Shown: positions 22,351-32,515, counted from the first letter of the stretch. The stretch is 64,000 nt of DNA from Gracilaria domingensis (GCA_022539475.1 VCMS01000037.1:1-64000); one strand, 5' to 3'. Made by a program: numbers and translations. The notes: a model not told the origin generated them from the sequence alone.

Positions 22351-22476
22351 GGTGCCAGAATGTAGCCAGAACGTGCCCACGGGCGGGAGGTTCGGTCGTG
22401 TTAGGGTACTTACCCTGACACGACCGACCCCTCTCGCCCGCGGGCACGTTCTGGCCACATTCTGGCAAGCTCCGGA
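22351..22476. repeat. Central palindrome 2, ~125 bp, near-perfect
   Basis: About 60 bases on each side are reverse complements with few mismatches: the left half starts GTGCCAGAATGTAGCCAGAA and the right half ends TTCTGGCCACATTCTGGCA. The turn is GTTAGGGTAC/TTACCCTGAC. Such a palindrome could extrude as a cruciform and would be a natural target for a ParB-like or hairpin-binding protein, but that role is inference. Confidence 0.65.
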
Positions 22477-22885
22477 GACCTCCCAAAACACACACTCCCC
22501 GTACTTCTCGCAGTGATTTCGCTACACCCGCCCGCCGGTACGCTGGCGCAGCTGTCCACGTGTATTGGCGGGAGTCGGCTGTACATGAATGAGTGTACTC
22601 TTGACTACTGTGCTAGGGGTTGTAAGCACTGGCAGAGCAAGATTAGACAGCGCCACTATTGCTCGCGTGAGTCATGGTTGCGCGTACGCCACGACTCTAA
22701 AGTTTACAATCAGCGTGCGAGCGGCCACGGAAAGGACACGAACGAGACTGACAGTGCGCTGGGAGGAGCTGCCGAAAGCGAGGGTGCCCAGCGTAAGTCG
22801 CCATTTAAAGGCTCGCCTCCGTTCTTGCATCGCCCGGAGCGAGAGTACTGTTGATAAACACCTTTCACTGCAATAGCTGTTCAAC

Positions 22886-25504
22886 ATGAAGCCAACTCGT
22901 GTTCGAAAGCGTACGCAAAGCGTGACTCCTCGCACTCGGCGGAGCACTCGATCATTGCAAGGTGGAATGCGGGTTTCTCTGCAGATGGATATTGAGAATG
23001 AAGGAAAGGTGATAGTCAGGGAAGCCTTGTTGCATGGGATTGGAAGTGTTCTACGCCGCGAGTTGAATGGGAGGCAATTGGACCAAGGTCTTGTGACGGT
23101 TCATAATAATCTCATCCGTCGAAGCGGTCAGACGTTCTACCCTTACCGTGCGAAGGGCCTGGATCTCCCACAACACATCCAGGATCTCCAGATGGCGGCT
23201 CCTTGGGATGAGAAAATGATGGAACCGGAGGCAGCCAGCATTCCGGCGTCCAAGCGACGAACGGTTAGCGCTCTGAATGAGGTGATGACGCCGACAAGCC
23301 GCACGGAGCCAATTCTAAGTTCATAAACACCGAGAGGTTGCGCAGCAGTGGCACCTCCGCAGGCGGGTCCGTCGTCTGTTACGAAGCAGACTAAAGAGAC
23401 GAGATCATTGCCAGCTACGAAGCGGACAGGCCGAACAAATTCTACCTCCGCTACGAAGCCCACTGGGTCGAGAAGGCCATCTCCTGCGATGAAACAGACG
23501 GTTGACACAAGGGGATCTTCTGCGTCGAAACAAACGATTCAACACGGGAAGGCTGTGCAAGAAGAGGAAGATGAGATCATAAAAGGTCCTCTGCCAGACG
23601 CGAATGCGCATTCCACACAAAGAGCTCTTCCATTTGCACCACAAGCTTCACCACAAACTGCGGAGCGGCAGGACGATGACGTTGTGCTTTTGTCCGAAAG
23701 AAGGGAACGTTCAAGTGTTTCTGGCGAGCGGTATGTAGCACAAGGTACACCTAATCGGAGCAACACGAAGAGACGAATTCATCAGAAGGTCCCAAAGGTG
23801 AACCTCAATCACTACCGAATGTCTCTCGTTACTTTTGAAATCGACTAGGTGGAGAGTCCGCCAAATTTACTCCGTGGAGTAAGTAAAATCCACGTTGAAG
23901 CCTCTATGAAGAGTGTGAAGGAGCGGGGGATATTTCAGTCGATGGGTTCTCCAGTGGTGGCATTACAAGATGCTACTACGGGAGATAGGGATACAGACAA
24001 GGGACGCATAATTGAAGGTGCTTCATTGTGGATGGTTTTCATCGTCTGAAAACTCTAGAATCTTCGGCAGCGAGTGGTACACAGGAGAGCAAGAGATTAG
24101 CCACGTTTTGGCGTTGCAATCTGCTGATAAGAAGAGATGGGAGGCCCATTGGGATGAAGTAATTGTTATGGGTTGGTTCGTACCTCAATGAGTCGATGAG
24201 TACCATGCGAAGGATGGAATTTGCAGACAAGATACACTCTATAGTTAGTGTGGTCGCCATCCTAATTAATGATGTTGAGGGGGTGACGGCGGCAGACGTG
24301 GATGAAGTGACAGAAGTGTTGAGGGAGAGCCAACTGATTGGTACTGTGCAAGAGCGTCAGTATCTGAGATATGCAAATGTCGCTCTGCAACTCATGTCTC
24401 GAGAGGGAATGCTGGCCCATTTCGAGGATATATTTGAGAGTGTGAGTGACATAGGTCTCACACATCTGTCCCACCTCTCCGCTTTATGTTTTGAATGTCG
24501 AGGATTTTTCCTTCATTCTTGATTGTCCTCAGATGTTTCTATTGAAGGTCAAATCGACGAAGACAAAGCAATGGAAAAGCTTTGAGGAGGTTCGAAGTTC
24601 CTTTTATGATAGAGCAGTGTGAATGTTCTGGGATGCTCGCCCAGTGAGATAAAGTGATGCGCAATGGATGTCCATCGGATGAGAAATTGGGGCATCTATA
24701 GGATATCAGTTGGATATCTTCTGCGCATCCAGGATATCCGAATGATATGCCGTGGTACCCTGTTGGATGCGCCTAAATGATACCCTCTACATGTCCTCCG
24801 GATGTACAAAAAATATTCCAAAGATATTCATATGATGCACGAAGATATGTCTAATGGAAATCCGGAAATCCATGTGCATCATTTGAACATCACGAAATCC
24901 AAGGGACATCTCTTCGTACATCATATGCGTATCAGGCGGTTATAATTTGGATATGCTTCATGCATCATCTGAGCATCATTTACGTATATCATATGGAAAT
25001 CTAAAGAATATCAAATAGACATCTTCAAATTTCGTTATTCTAATATGGGTTATCTGGAGGATATCATGCGGACATCAATTCACCTCTCTGGGTCGAGCAG
25101 TGAGGAATGAACTGAACGAGGGAGAGTCGATGGAAGTGTTGCTGAAACGAGAAGTCAGTCTTTCTGGTCCATCGAATGAAGATAAAATTGAAGACCCAGA
25201 CAACAACGCAGCTGTGTATCAGTTCCTCTCGAGACAAGTTGTGAAGTTCAATACATTGCCTCATGTTTGGAGCAGGACGAACTCAATTCGAACTACCACG
25301 ACTTCGGTTCAGAATCGATTACGGACGATGGTCAAGGTAAATCCGCCCCCCGCACCAGTGAAGCAGTCCGTGACGAAGAGGAGGACTCCCACTGCTGCTG
25401 CTGAAACATCTGCCAGTGAAGAAGGGGAGCCGCGAAGAAGTGCACAAGAACGGGTGCAAGTTAGTTGTAAAAAATTGAGCACGGACGAAATCCAGGTGCC
25501 ATAG
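22886..25504 (+). pseudogene. ParB/Srx-fold protein gene, copy 2
   Basis: The rightward gene starts at 22886 with a very basic N-terminus (MKPTRVRKRTQSVTPRTRR), followed by a Thr/Lys-rich low-complexity region at 23340-23620. The ParB-like domain lies near 23880-24060, with VDGFHRLKTL in place of copy 1's IDGAHRLVAL. The helical region after it shares FADKVHSIVS-type sequence with copy 1 near 24220. A 453-bp MITE (24640-25092) interrupts the gene, and the C-terminal Thr/Ala/Ser-rich part follows at 25100-25504. The gene has several other interruptions. Function is inferred only from the family: DNA binding, CTP use or nuclease activity. Confidence 0.55.
24640..25092. mobile_element. MITE family 3, copy a (GATATC-rich), inside ParB-like gene
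   Basis: This 453-bp non-coding element has ends CCCAGTGAG and CCTCTCTGGG, which are imperfect terminal inverted repeats, and is flanked by 3-bp target duplications TCG (24637-24639 and 25093-25095). The inside is a degenerate array of GGATATC, GACATC and CATCATATG words. Related copies lie at 34676-35108 and 39666-40119. The 3-bp duplication fits PIF/Harbinger-type mobilisation. Confidence 0.65.
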
Positions 25505-27250
25505 AAGTTCTGGATAGCTCTGAAGATGAACAGCGGGCTCCGCCGAGGAAGAAACAGAGAAAGACTTTCACACAACAGATGAGATCCACTCTGAACAGCA
25601 TAAAAACGGATGACCTGATGTCTCAACTAAATGAACATTTGCTGAGAGGAAGGTCGATGAATTTTCAGTTTGTGGCATTGGGAGAGGGGGAGAATGGAGA
25701 GAACGCCGGCAGTTCTGCATTTGTGCATGACGAAGAGTTTCTTGCTGTCACATTTCAACGGGTTGTCACCGTCGAGAAAGATGCTGCACCAGACGATCAG
25801 CCAAAGACTGGTGGGGGGTCATTTGATGACGAATTACCTACAGCTCTTCCGGAATCTGAGGTGCATGGACGTGTTCGAGGAGACCAATATGATGGCCCAC
25901 CGAAGCCATGATGGTGCGGCTATGTCAGGCTGAGGCCGCAGGAATGACAAGGGAAGAACGTAATTGAGCACAAGAATCCCTGGCTCAGAGTCATTCACTT
26001 GACGAAGGCACATAGGTTGGAGCTGCTAAGTGTCTCGGATCTCAGAGATGTACACCATCTTGTGTTTTGGCACGCTGCAAGGGCTGAACATTGCCTACGG
26101 GCGGAGACATTTGGTAGACAGTATTCTCGTACTCGCCGGACAGGTATGGATGATGAAGAGGTGCTGTGGGTTGCTGCGAAGGATCATGGCGAATTTGGGC
26201 AAATGGTCTTCGCTCGAATGCAAGCTGAGTTAAGGCAGAATGGATATTGCGTGCTTGATGGCTTTGCGACGGATAATGGTGTCCCTAAATGGGAGGAGTT
26301 GGAGGAAGTTCGCAAGTTCGGAGATGTGTTAGGGAAGTTGGTGGACTTCTTTGAGAATGAGTATGGAGCGATGCCGGATATACGGAAAGGGGAGGAACAG
26401 AATTCGTTTCTTCAAATCATCAACGATGATGAAGGATGGAAAGGACGGGAGCGATGGACCATTTGAGGGGAGAGTGATGTCGACACGTAGTGGTACGGCG
26501 GAGAAGCCGGAGGATAATGAGGAGCTCAGGTGGGTTGTAAGGGCGCGTGCTTACTTGATGTTCGAAGGGGTACAATTGCTGCGTCTTTGGGACTATGGGA
26601 CAATGAAAGAGAAGCTGTGAAGATGTACACTCCGAAAAACGGTGTTCGATTTCTGGGGACCACGAGAAAGTGCAAGCGCCAGACGCTGCACACCGACTTC
26701 AGTGGTCTGGTTACGAAGAAAAAAATGATACTGGTAACCCCGGATACTTTGTGATGGCCTCTAGGCAGGAGGGCTTTCTTCTCTGGGTGAGCGCTGGAAG
26801 CCATCAACTGGTGGGGATGAACAACCAACAGTTGCGAGTGATGTCAGAGGTGTATCCAGCGAGGAAGATAATCATCCCACCGCACTCTATATTAGTGGGC
26901 CGTGGTGATGTGACACATGCTGGGGCAAGTGAGAAGGACAAGGTGGATAAGCCTGAATCCATAGATTTGCTGGTTGGATACCACATGTAAATGGTCCCAG
27001 AGGGCTACGCACTACCTGATTCAGTTCATCAGGTACGGGTTTCCGACCCACGTTTGTCAATGGTGACGAGGAGGAGGAGGCGGAGGATGAACTGTTGTCC
27101 GATAAGGAGGGTGGGGCGGTTGACATGGAAGAAGAACAAGTGGTCGTGGAGATGGGTGTGGAAGCGGAGGCCGGTACAACCGAAGTGCTCGAGAGCAGTA
27201 GTGATGACGATTTGCCAATAATGAGGCTGCGAGCGTCTCGAACTGGATGA
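25505..27250 (+). pseudogene. Fe(II)/2-oxoglutarate dioxygenase-like gene, copy 2
   Basis: The coding region begins near 25.5 kb with a basic patch (PPRKKQRKTF) and runs to an acidic C-terminal tail ending near 27250. The conserved flank HHLVFWHAAR near 26060 matches HYAVFWHAAY of copy 1. The catalytic region has the HTDFSG metal pair near 26690, NPGYFVMAS, GSHQLVG and SILVGRGDVTHAGAS near 26900. The tail (GDEEEEAEDEL, then SSSDDD) corresponds to the acidic tail of copy 1. So both copies encode the same three-part protein: basic N-terminus, oxygenase core and acidic tail. The copy is broken by several interruptions. Two paralogous genes of an unknown family follow immediately. Confidence 0.55.
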
Positions 27251-27348
27251 GATGATTAGTAAATTATGAGTGTCTTGCGAGTATTAAGAATAGCATATTA
27301 TTGTAAGGCTATACATATGAACATGAAAAAGGTGCGGCAGGCTGGTAA

Positions 27349-28410
27349 TTGAACAAATGTCATATGTCATTGGTCCGGTTGCGTCTAATTGGAACATGCT
27401 CGGTATCGTTAACATCATTGGTGGCACCACTGGTATGGCATTCAATATCGCAATTGAACATGAAGCGTTCTACCGCTTCTGAAACTGCATTTAAGGTTGG
27501 TTTCAAGAGAAGTATGAAGATGAGATGTCTATGCAGTACCTGTCTATGCGGGACTTGTGACAGTATGGTGACTGTATCAGGAAAAATGGCAGAGGAACAG
27601 AGAGACTTGGCGGAAATTTTACCCAATACCTTGTCTAAGTTCATATATGTAAATGGTTACGGTATATTAAGTTCCGTTCATGGAACGTTGAGAAGAGAGG
27701 GAGAGTCAATTCCCGAAGGATTTGTGAAGTGTATGAAGTTCATTGACTAACGTGTTGGTTTCGGACTTGTTACAGGAGGTGATGTGGGCGACGTGGAGGG
27801 GAAAATGGAAGGAATCGGAGACTATAAGTTTGGTGTGTCTGCAAATCATGGAGCATTACTCCGTTTCTCTGACAACAGAGAAATTAAGGCTACATTCAAT
27901 GATCACACCCTTGACCCCACTGTTGACGGACTACTGTTCCTGGCAAGGGATTTGAATAGGAGGCATGGTATTGTGAATGAAGATGAGAAGGGGTTCGTGG
28001 AGACCAGAAGTGAGAGTGGCCTTCCCAATTTTGTGTGGCAGTGGAGAGAAGAAGTGGATTCTGCTATTGAGGACCTGTTGCAGAAGATTGATGCGTTTGT
28101 TATCTATCCAGGCGATAAACGTTGCGAGATTGTGGACACGCGATACACAAAAAGAAGCGGAGGAGCAAATCTTGTGGATAATGAACCGAGATTTATTGAT
28201 ACGGATGACGTTGTGACGTTCGAAAGTGCTTTGAGCCACGGTCCTTTGCATGAGGTAGGCGTGTACGGCGTTCACGTGAAAGAAGAATGTATCCCGCGTA
28301 GAGTACACAACTTGTTCGAAAGCGTGGAGGATGTGCAATCGACAGTTATTCTGGTGGCTTTATTCTACGACTACGAGGAAAAGCAGCACAGTAAAACACA
28401 CCAAGAATGA
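27349..28410 (+). pseudogene. Unknown protein, tail-to-tail paralogue A
   Basis: This family is not recognised. The frame from 27349 reads KFIYVNGYGILSSVHGTL, then GEGFVKCMKFID-like sequence and, after one interruption, DYKFGVSANHGALLRFSDN, a helical stretch, and the end HEVGVYGVHVKEE followed by a Val-Glu-Asp-Val helix. Its homologue lies on the opposite strand at 28472-29415 and the two end 61 bases apart. Shared blocks include FGVSANHGALLRFS against FGISGNQGARVRLS and AVHVKE against GVHVKE. Neither has a transmembrane segment or signal peptide. It lies directly after the dioxygenase-like gene of element copy 2 and could be cargo of that element or host sequence. Confidence 0.4.
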
Positions 28411-28471
28411 TAAAAGGGTATTGAGATATATAAGATCCTTTTATTACTGAGATTCCATATCCTAACTAAAT

Positions 28472-29415
28472 CTAAGAGACATCATAGCACTTGAAACAAA
28501 TTCCGAGAGCATTTCTAAACCACTGACACTTGCATTTTGTGTACCCGTACAGTTCTGCCACCCTTCTGATGGTCTCATGCACGTCCTCCACCCCGTCGAC
28601 AAGATATTTTACCGCTGCTGGGGGGTCGTCTTCCTTGACATGAACTGCCAGGGTTGCTATTTCATATAGAGGACCATCATTGGAAGCATTCCCGAAAGTA
28701 ACGATTAAATGTGTTTCGAACTGTGGTTCGTTTTCAACCAAGGCCAGCGTCTCACTTTTTTTCGTGAAACGAATGTCTCCTGTGTCACAGTTTTCATCTT
28801 GATGGTACGCAACCAGGTTCGGAAAGGATGTCAGCACTTTTGAAATACTGGAGTTAACTTCTGTTTTCCACTTCGACAGTCCATTTTATGTGAAGTTAGG
28901 AAGTCCACTGTCTTTTCTAGTCTCACAACTGCTTTTTGACGCTCTTCGTGAATTCCGTGCGATCCATTTAATGAGAGTGCAAGTCTCTCAAGTTCGGCTG
29001 TACATCTTTCTTAGCCTTCCCTCTCAAGGTCTTGATCAATTTCAGTACCATTGGATAATCTCACCCGTGCGCCTTGGTTTCCAGAGATGCCAAAAGTGTA
29101 GCCACCCAGGTGCTCCATGAAACTCTCGGCATCCTCTATATCTCGCCCAGTAGCACTGCCGAAACCAACGCGTGCATTGATGTACTTCATGCATTTGACT
29201 TCTTCGGCAGGAGTGTTGTCCCCAGCTCTTTTCAGAGTACCGTCAGCATCACTAATCACGGCGTAGCCATTTTCGAATATTTTGGTAGACAGTTGCTGAG
29301 AAGTTACTTCTTGGGCTCTAATATCTGAGTTATACATGTTTTGAAAGCTTTCGAAACAGTTCGTTTTGCGAATGGGTGTGGGTATACGAATGAGAAGGAT
29401 GTGATTGATGTTCAC
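28472..29415 (-). pseudogene. Unknown protein, tail-to-tail paralogue B
   Basis: This is the inverted homologue of 27349-28410. It opens near 29415 and shows FENGYAVISDADGTLKRAGD, KCMKYINARVGFGSATG and YTFGISGNQGARVRLS, then after an interruption near 28.9 kb FPNLVAYHQDENCD and LAVHVKEDDPPAAVKYLVDG. The C-terminus has a Cys-rich end (CKCQWFRNALGICFKCYD) that is absent from paralogue A. The pair probably arose by inverted duplication followed by long divergence. Function is unknown. Confidence 0.4.
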
Positions 29416-30122
29416 AAGGTGTTTCGTAGTATAAAAAGAGTCTAAGAACGACCATATACGGGTATTGTAGTACTGTTTTAAAACGTTACTAGGACGAGAA
29501 GCTTTTGCATCGATTTGCAGTAAAGAACGGAAGATTTAGTCATAAATTATACGTACGGGTTCAAGTGGGTAAAGAAACTATGAATATCTTCACCATGAGC
29601 TTAGAAATCAAGAAGAGTAAGACAACCTCCATAAGGGGTTGATTCCCATAAAAGGTTTACCTTAATTTACACGGGCGCCCCAAGTATTGCAAAGGCTTAC
29701 TTTTTCAGAAATATTACTATTTTGTACTTGTTTCCTTACTGGTATCGTGCACTTTAATGATATGGTATGACCGTTTTCTATCTAGCAAAAACTTAGCCAG
29801 GTATTAGTGATAAAGGATGTAGGTTTTAAAAGGGCGTAAAGGGCATATTTGAACCGCAGAAAGACGAACAATATAGATAATGTAATAGGAACAGATCATT
29901 TAGATAGAGTATATTTAATGTTTAACCATCTTTAAAAACTTTGTATTCACATCCATAAGGTCTAGAACACCGAAAAGTCATGTGATCTAACCTCAAAGCT
30001 GGGGGAATGGGGAGGGGCATAACTTTTCCTTAACAACGTTGACGTAGTTTGTATGAAAAGGAGCCGGGTCACCGCCTACGATGTTTCTTTCTTGGCGGGA
30101 AAAGTCGTAGAAGTACGCGTCC
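29416..30122. other. AT-rich intergenic stretch
   Basis: About 700 bases, AT-rich, with no supported frame, repeat or RNA gene. It separates the paralogue pair from the leftward hypothetical gene. Confidence 0.5.
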
Positions 30123-30840
30123 CTAAACTGAAAGTCCGAGAAAGAAGTAGGGGTTGAAAGTAGTACCTGTCTTAAGCGAAGTTATCTTCAACAGCTCCTT
30201 CATTATTGAGAAAACAACCGTACAGCCCTCCGTAGCAACTACGTCCATCGGAATGAAACCTCTTGAGGCGCCGAAGATTTCGAACGCTGACAGCCACACG
30301 AGCTTCTCATAATAGCTTACGAGATATGTGTCTTCGTCGACAACACTGCAAGTGAGACGCATAGATCTAAACCTCTCTGCAACGTTGGAGGCCCACTTTA
30401 CTGTTGCGACAGTGAGACCATCCGGACTTTGAAAAGTGACACCATCCTGCGGAGCTGCGTTTCTTGAGGGGACACCAAGGTATAGGGCAACTTTTGAAGA
30501 ATTGTCGACACCGAGCTTCGAAAGCAATGGTATGATGTCTCCATTCCGGAAGAAAACGAGATTCTCTCTGAGCGAATAAGGGCAAGCCTGAATTACGGTC
30601 TCCTGGTGTTCGTTCTTCCACAAACTAGTATCGGTACTTCAGAAAGATGAGAGGTAGCAGTCATGCTGCAGAATTCTTGTGCGGAAATGCCATATCTTCT
30701 TCGTTCGCCAGCATGGTACCTATACGCACCCCTCCAACAATAACGGCCCGAGTCCTCCGGGTCGTAGAGGAGGCCTGAGAGACGTCAGAGTACCTGGGAC
30801 TCGGAGGCGGAGTCGGAGGCAAGTCGGACTGGGAGTTCAT
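30123..30840 (-). CDS. Hypothetical protein, possibly two exons
   Basis: No family is recognised. A likely first exon starts at ATG 30838-30840 with MNSQSDLPPTPPPSPRYSD, a Pro/Ser-rich disordered N-terminus followed by RAVIVGGVRIGTMLANEED. The second part, 30123-30623, is a 160-residue globular-looking frame (GDIIPLLSKLGVDNSSKVAL, then RLTCSVVDEDTYLVSYYEK and FIPMDVVATEGCTVVF). The two lie in different frames about 40 to 100 bases apart. A CTAG acceptor-like site precedes the second part and GTGCGT or GTACCA could be the donor. The splice is inference. No repeats or element signatures occur in it, so it may be a host gene. A MITE sits about 90 bases upstream of its start. Confidence 0.4.
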
Positions 30841-30932
30841 TGCAAGTGTTCGATTGTTTTTGTGTGATGATAAAAATGGAAGATGGGGCGGAGAACTGAT
30901 GGGGTAAAGAGTGATACTTAAGTACAAACGGT

Positions 30933-31351
30933 CCTTAGAAGAAACTTTTTCATTTTTATGAGCGCATTTGGAGTGCAAATTTCGCTCTGCTAAACCTCCA
31001 AGTGCAATCTCTGTGTAAGCCATCCGCGTTCCATTTGGACACCCCTGCCACGGCAAATCAATTTTTTTAATTATTTATTTCATTATTCCGAGTGCGCTTG
31101 GAGTGCATTTTGAGAACGCGGGGAGCAACATGAAAGCAATGTGGGCGCAGATGGAGTGCAATGTGTATCGCTTGCACTCAAAGTGCCCTCCATTGGCATG
31201 GCGCATGTCCTCCATTTGGACACCTCGAAATTGAGCTGCGAACAGACATCGCGTGCGCTCCAAATGAGGTTCAGCTGGCATCCAAGTACCATCCATGAGT
31301 GCCGGGCAACCTCAAATTGCACTCCTCTTTTTTCAAAAATTTCTTGTAGGG
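30933..31351. mobile_element. MITE family 1, copy a
   Basis: A 419-bp non-coding element. Its ends, CCTTAGAAGAAACTTTTTC and the reverse complement of AAAAATTTCTTGTAGGG, are imperfect terminal inverted repeats. A 3-bp target duplication GGT lies at 30930-30932 and 31352-31354. Inside, the word GGAGTGCA recurs on both strands. It is closely related to 40460-40881 (inverted) and 45831-46248. It lies between the leftward hypothetical gene and the rightward epimerase gene. Confidence 0.75.
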
Positions 31352-31662
31352 GGTGGGTAAGCGCAGAACGCGAACATGGTTCACCTTGGGAAAGTGAGCG
31401 AAATGTATGATATGTGATTGTACTGAATGAAAGATAGAGCTTGTATGAGACGAGAAGCCACAAAGTGTGGTGATGTTTTATGAAAAGTAGGTGGAAGAAT
31501 AGAAAGTATACAATGAATGAAACTGATTTCGAACCTGAGTTGTAAAGTACGAGTTACGGAGAGCTTGAATACAGGATGAAAGGAGCCATTTTGGGTTCAT
31601 AACTGACGTGAACGCGTTCTATAACTTTATTCGGATTGCCATAATCTTCTTTTTTATTGAGA

Positions 31663-31670
31663 TATAAAAG
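31663..31670 (+). promoter_or_regulatory. TATA-like box just upstream of the epimerase frame
   Basis: TATAAAAG lies only about 6 bases before the first ATG of the epimerase-like frame. A transcription start at the usual distance would fall inside the frame, so either this box is fortuitous or the annotated ATG is not used. No later ATG precedes the conserved core. Confidence 0.35.
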
Positions 31671-31676
31671 GGGTGT

Positions 31677-32384
31677 ATGTCTAGGAGCGAGAGGTTTGGC
31701 GTTACTGAAGTTATTGGTATTCAGTATGGATTCTCGTTAATTATAGCGCCATCAATCTTGGCTTCAGACTTTGCTCGCTTTTCAGATGAAGCGAGTGCAA
31801 TGGAGGAGGATGGAGCAGAGTGGCTGCATATAGTTGTAATGGATGGTCATTTTGTGGCGAACCTTACTGTTGGACCGCCTGTTGTGAAAGCGCTGCGGAG
31901 GCATACGAAATTTTTTTTGGACTGTCATCTGATGGTATCAGATTTTGGGCGAAGGATGAAAGACCTTGCAGAAGCAGGGGCAGACGGAGTCGCATTTGAT
32001 ATCGAGAGTGTGACTAAGAGAGTAAAAAGGTGCGAGATACCAACCGAAGAGGAGATCGTGGTGTTGAAGGAAGTATGTAACCGAATTAAAAGGATGGGAA
32101 TGCAAGTTGGAGTTGCGTTGCAACCGAATACGTCTAAGAAAGTCGTAGAAGCACTTATGAAGGAAGGAGATGTAGACATGTTATTGTTGATGACGGTGGA
32201 GCCAGGATTTGGGGGACAGGCGTTCATGGACGGTGTTTTTGATAAGGTGCGACACGCAAGGGAGTTGTACCCAAGAATAGGGATACAGGTGGATGGGGGT
32301 ATTGGACTGAGTACTGTGAAAGGAGTAGTGAAGGCCGGTGCAAACATTTTAGTTGCAGGATCTGCCATCTTTTGGCTCGAGTAA
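31677..32384 (+). CDS. Ribulose-phosphate 3-epimerase-like protein, catalytic Asp missing
   Basis: Ribulose-phosphate 3-epimerase interconverts ribulose 5-phosphate and xylulose 5-phosphate in the pentose phosphate pathway. The 235-residue frame covers almost the whole TIM barrel: IIAPSILASDFARF at residues 22-35, LHIVVMDGHFVANLTVGPPV, LDCHLMVSD, LLLMTVEPGFGGQAFM, IQVDGGIGLST and LVAGSAIFWLE. Strand signatures match the cytosolic, not plastid, type, and no transit peptide is present. Two defects stand out. The metal-binding catalytic Asp of the HxDxMDGHF motif is Val (HIVVMDGHF), while the metal-site His, the second His (CHLM) and the VDGG Asp are kept. The protein also stops right after the GSAIF phosphate loop, about 20 residues short of relatives. 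It may be a pseudoenzyme or an early pseudogene with an otherwise intact frame. The start at 31677 is the first ATG after an in-frame stop. Confidence 0.8.
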   Translation: MSRSERFGVTEVIGIQYGFSLIIAPSILASDFARFSDEASAMEEDGAEWLHIVVMDGHFVANLTVGPPVVKALRRHTKFFLDCHLMVSDFGRRMKDLAEAGADGVAFDIESVTKRVKRCEIPTEEEIVVLKEVCNRIKRMGMQVGVALQPNTSKKVVEALMKEGDVDMLLLMTVEPGFGGQAFMDGVFDKVRHARELYPRIGIQVDGGIGLSTVKGVVKAGANILVAGSAIFWLE

Positions 32385-32515
32385 CCCAGCTCATTTCATA
32401 GCTGGTTTTCGAAAGGTTGGTTAGGGATAGTAGCATAAAATTATTGTTTATTACATTGTTGCCTTTGTGTGTTATCACAAGTATATTCTCCGTCTCCATT
32501 GGATATGTATTTCTC

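Larger units (their letters stand above)
21732..22885. promoter_or_regulatory. Divergent spacer built as nested inverted repeat
   Basis: The outer arms, 21793-21885 and 22725-22819, are inverted copies at high identity. Each carries a TATA-like TTTAAA (21802-21808 and 22804-22809) facing outward toward its own gene, so the leftward methyltransferase and rightward ParB-like genes appear to use mirror-image promoters. A second inverted pair, 22059-22140 and 22440-22523, lies inside and shares AGCGAAATCACTGCGGGAAG on the left arm. Two short hairpins sit at the centre. Mirror promoters would give matched expression of the two transcription units. Confidence 0.65.
19560..27250. mobile_element. Methyltransferase/ParB/dioxygenase element, copy 2 (inverted)
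   Basis: This is the second copy of the 0.5-9.2 kb element, in opposite orientation. The methyltransferase gene runs leftward (19.56-21.73 kb). The ParB-like and dioxygenase-like genes run rightward (22.89-27.25 kb). The spacer between is a nested inverted repeat. Homology to copy 1 is clear in short blocks only, for example FADKVHSIVS is shared exactly between the ParB-like genes and GYFVM plus GRGDV between the dioxygenases. The SET part is missing, cut off near 19.56 kb where the gypsy fossil begins. A MITE has inserted in the ParB-like gene. The element is broken, with more interruptions than copy 1 (roughly ten), and looks old. Confidence 0.6.

Noticed and set aside
22393-22420. TTAGGG inside the central palindrome, considered as a telomere-like repeat
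   Set aside because: It occurs singly in each arm, not in tandem. A palindrome core explains it better.
24640-25092. GATATC-rich array considered as a CRISPR-like or satellite array
   Set aside because: The words are degenerate, spacing is irregular, and the block has terminal inverted repeats and target duplications, so it is a MITE.
32384-32415. CCAGC...GCTGG hairpin after the epimerase stop, considered as a bacterial-type terminator
   Set aside because: Short stem, no T-tract in place, and the surroundings are eukaryotic.
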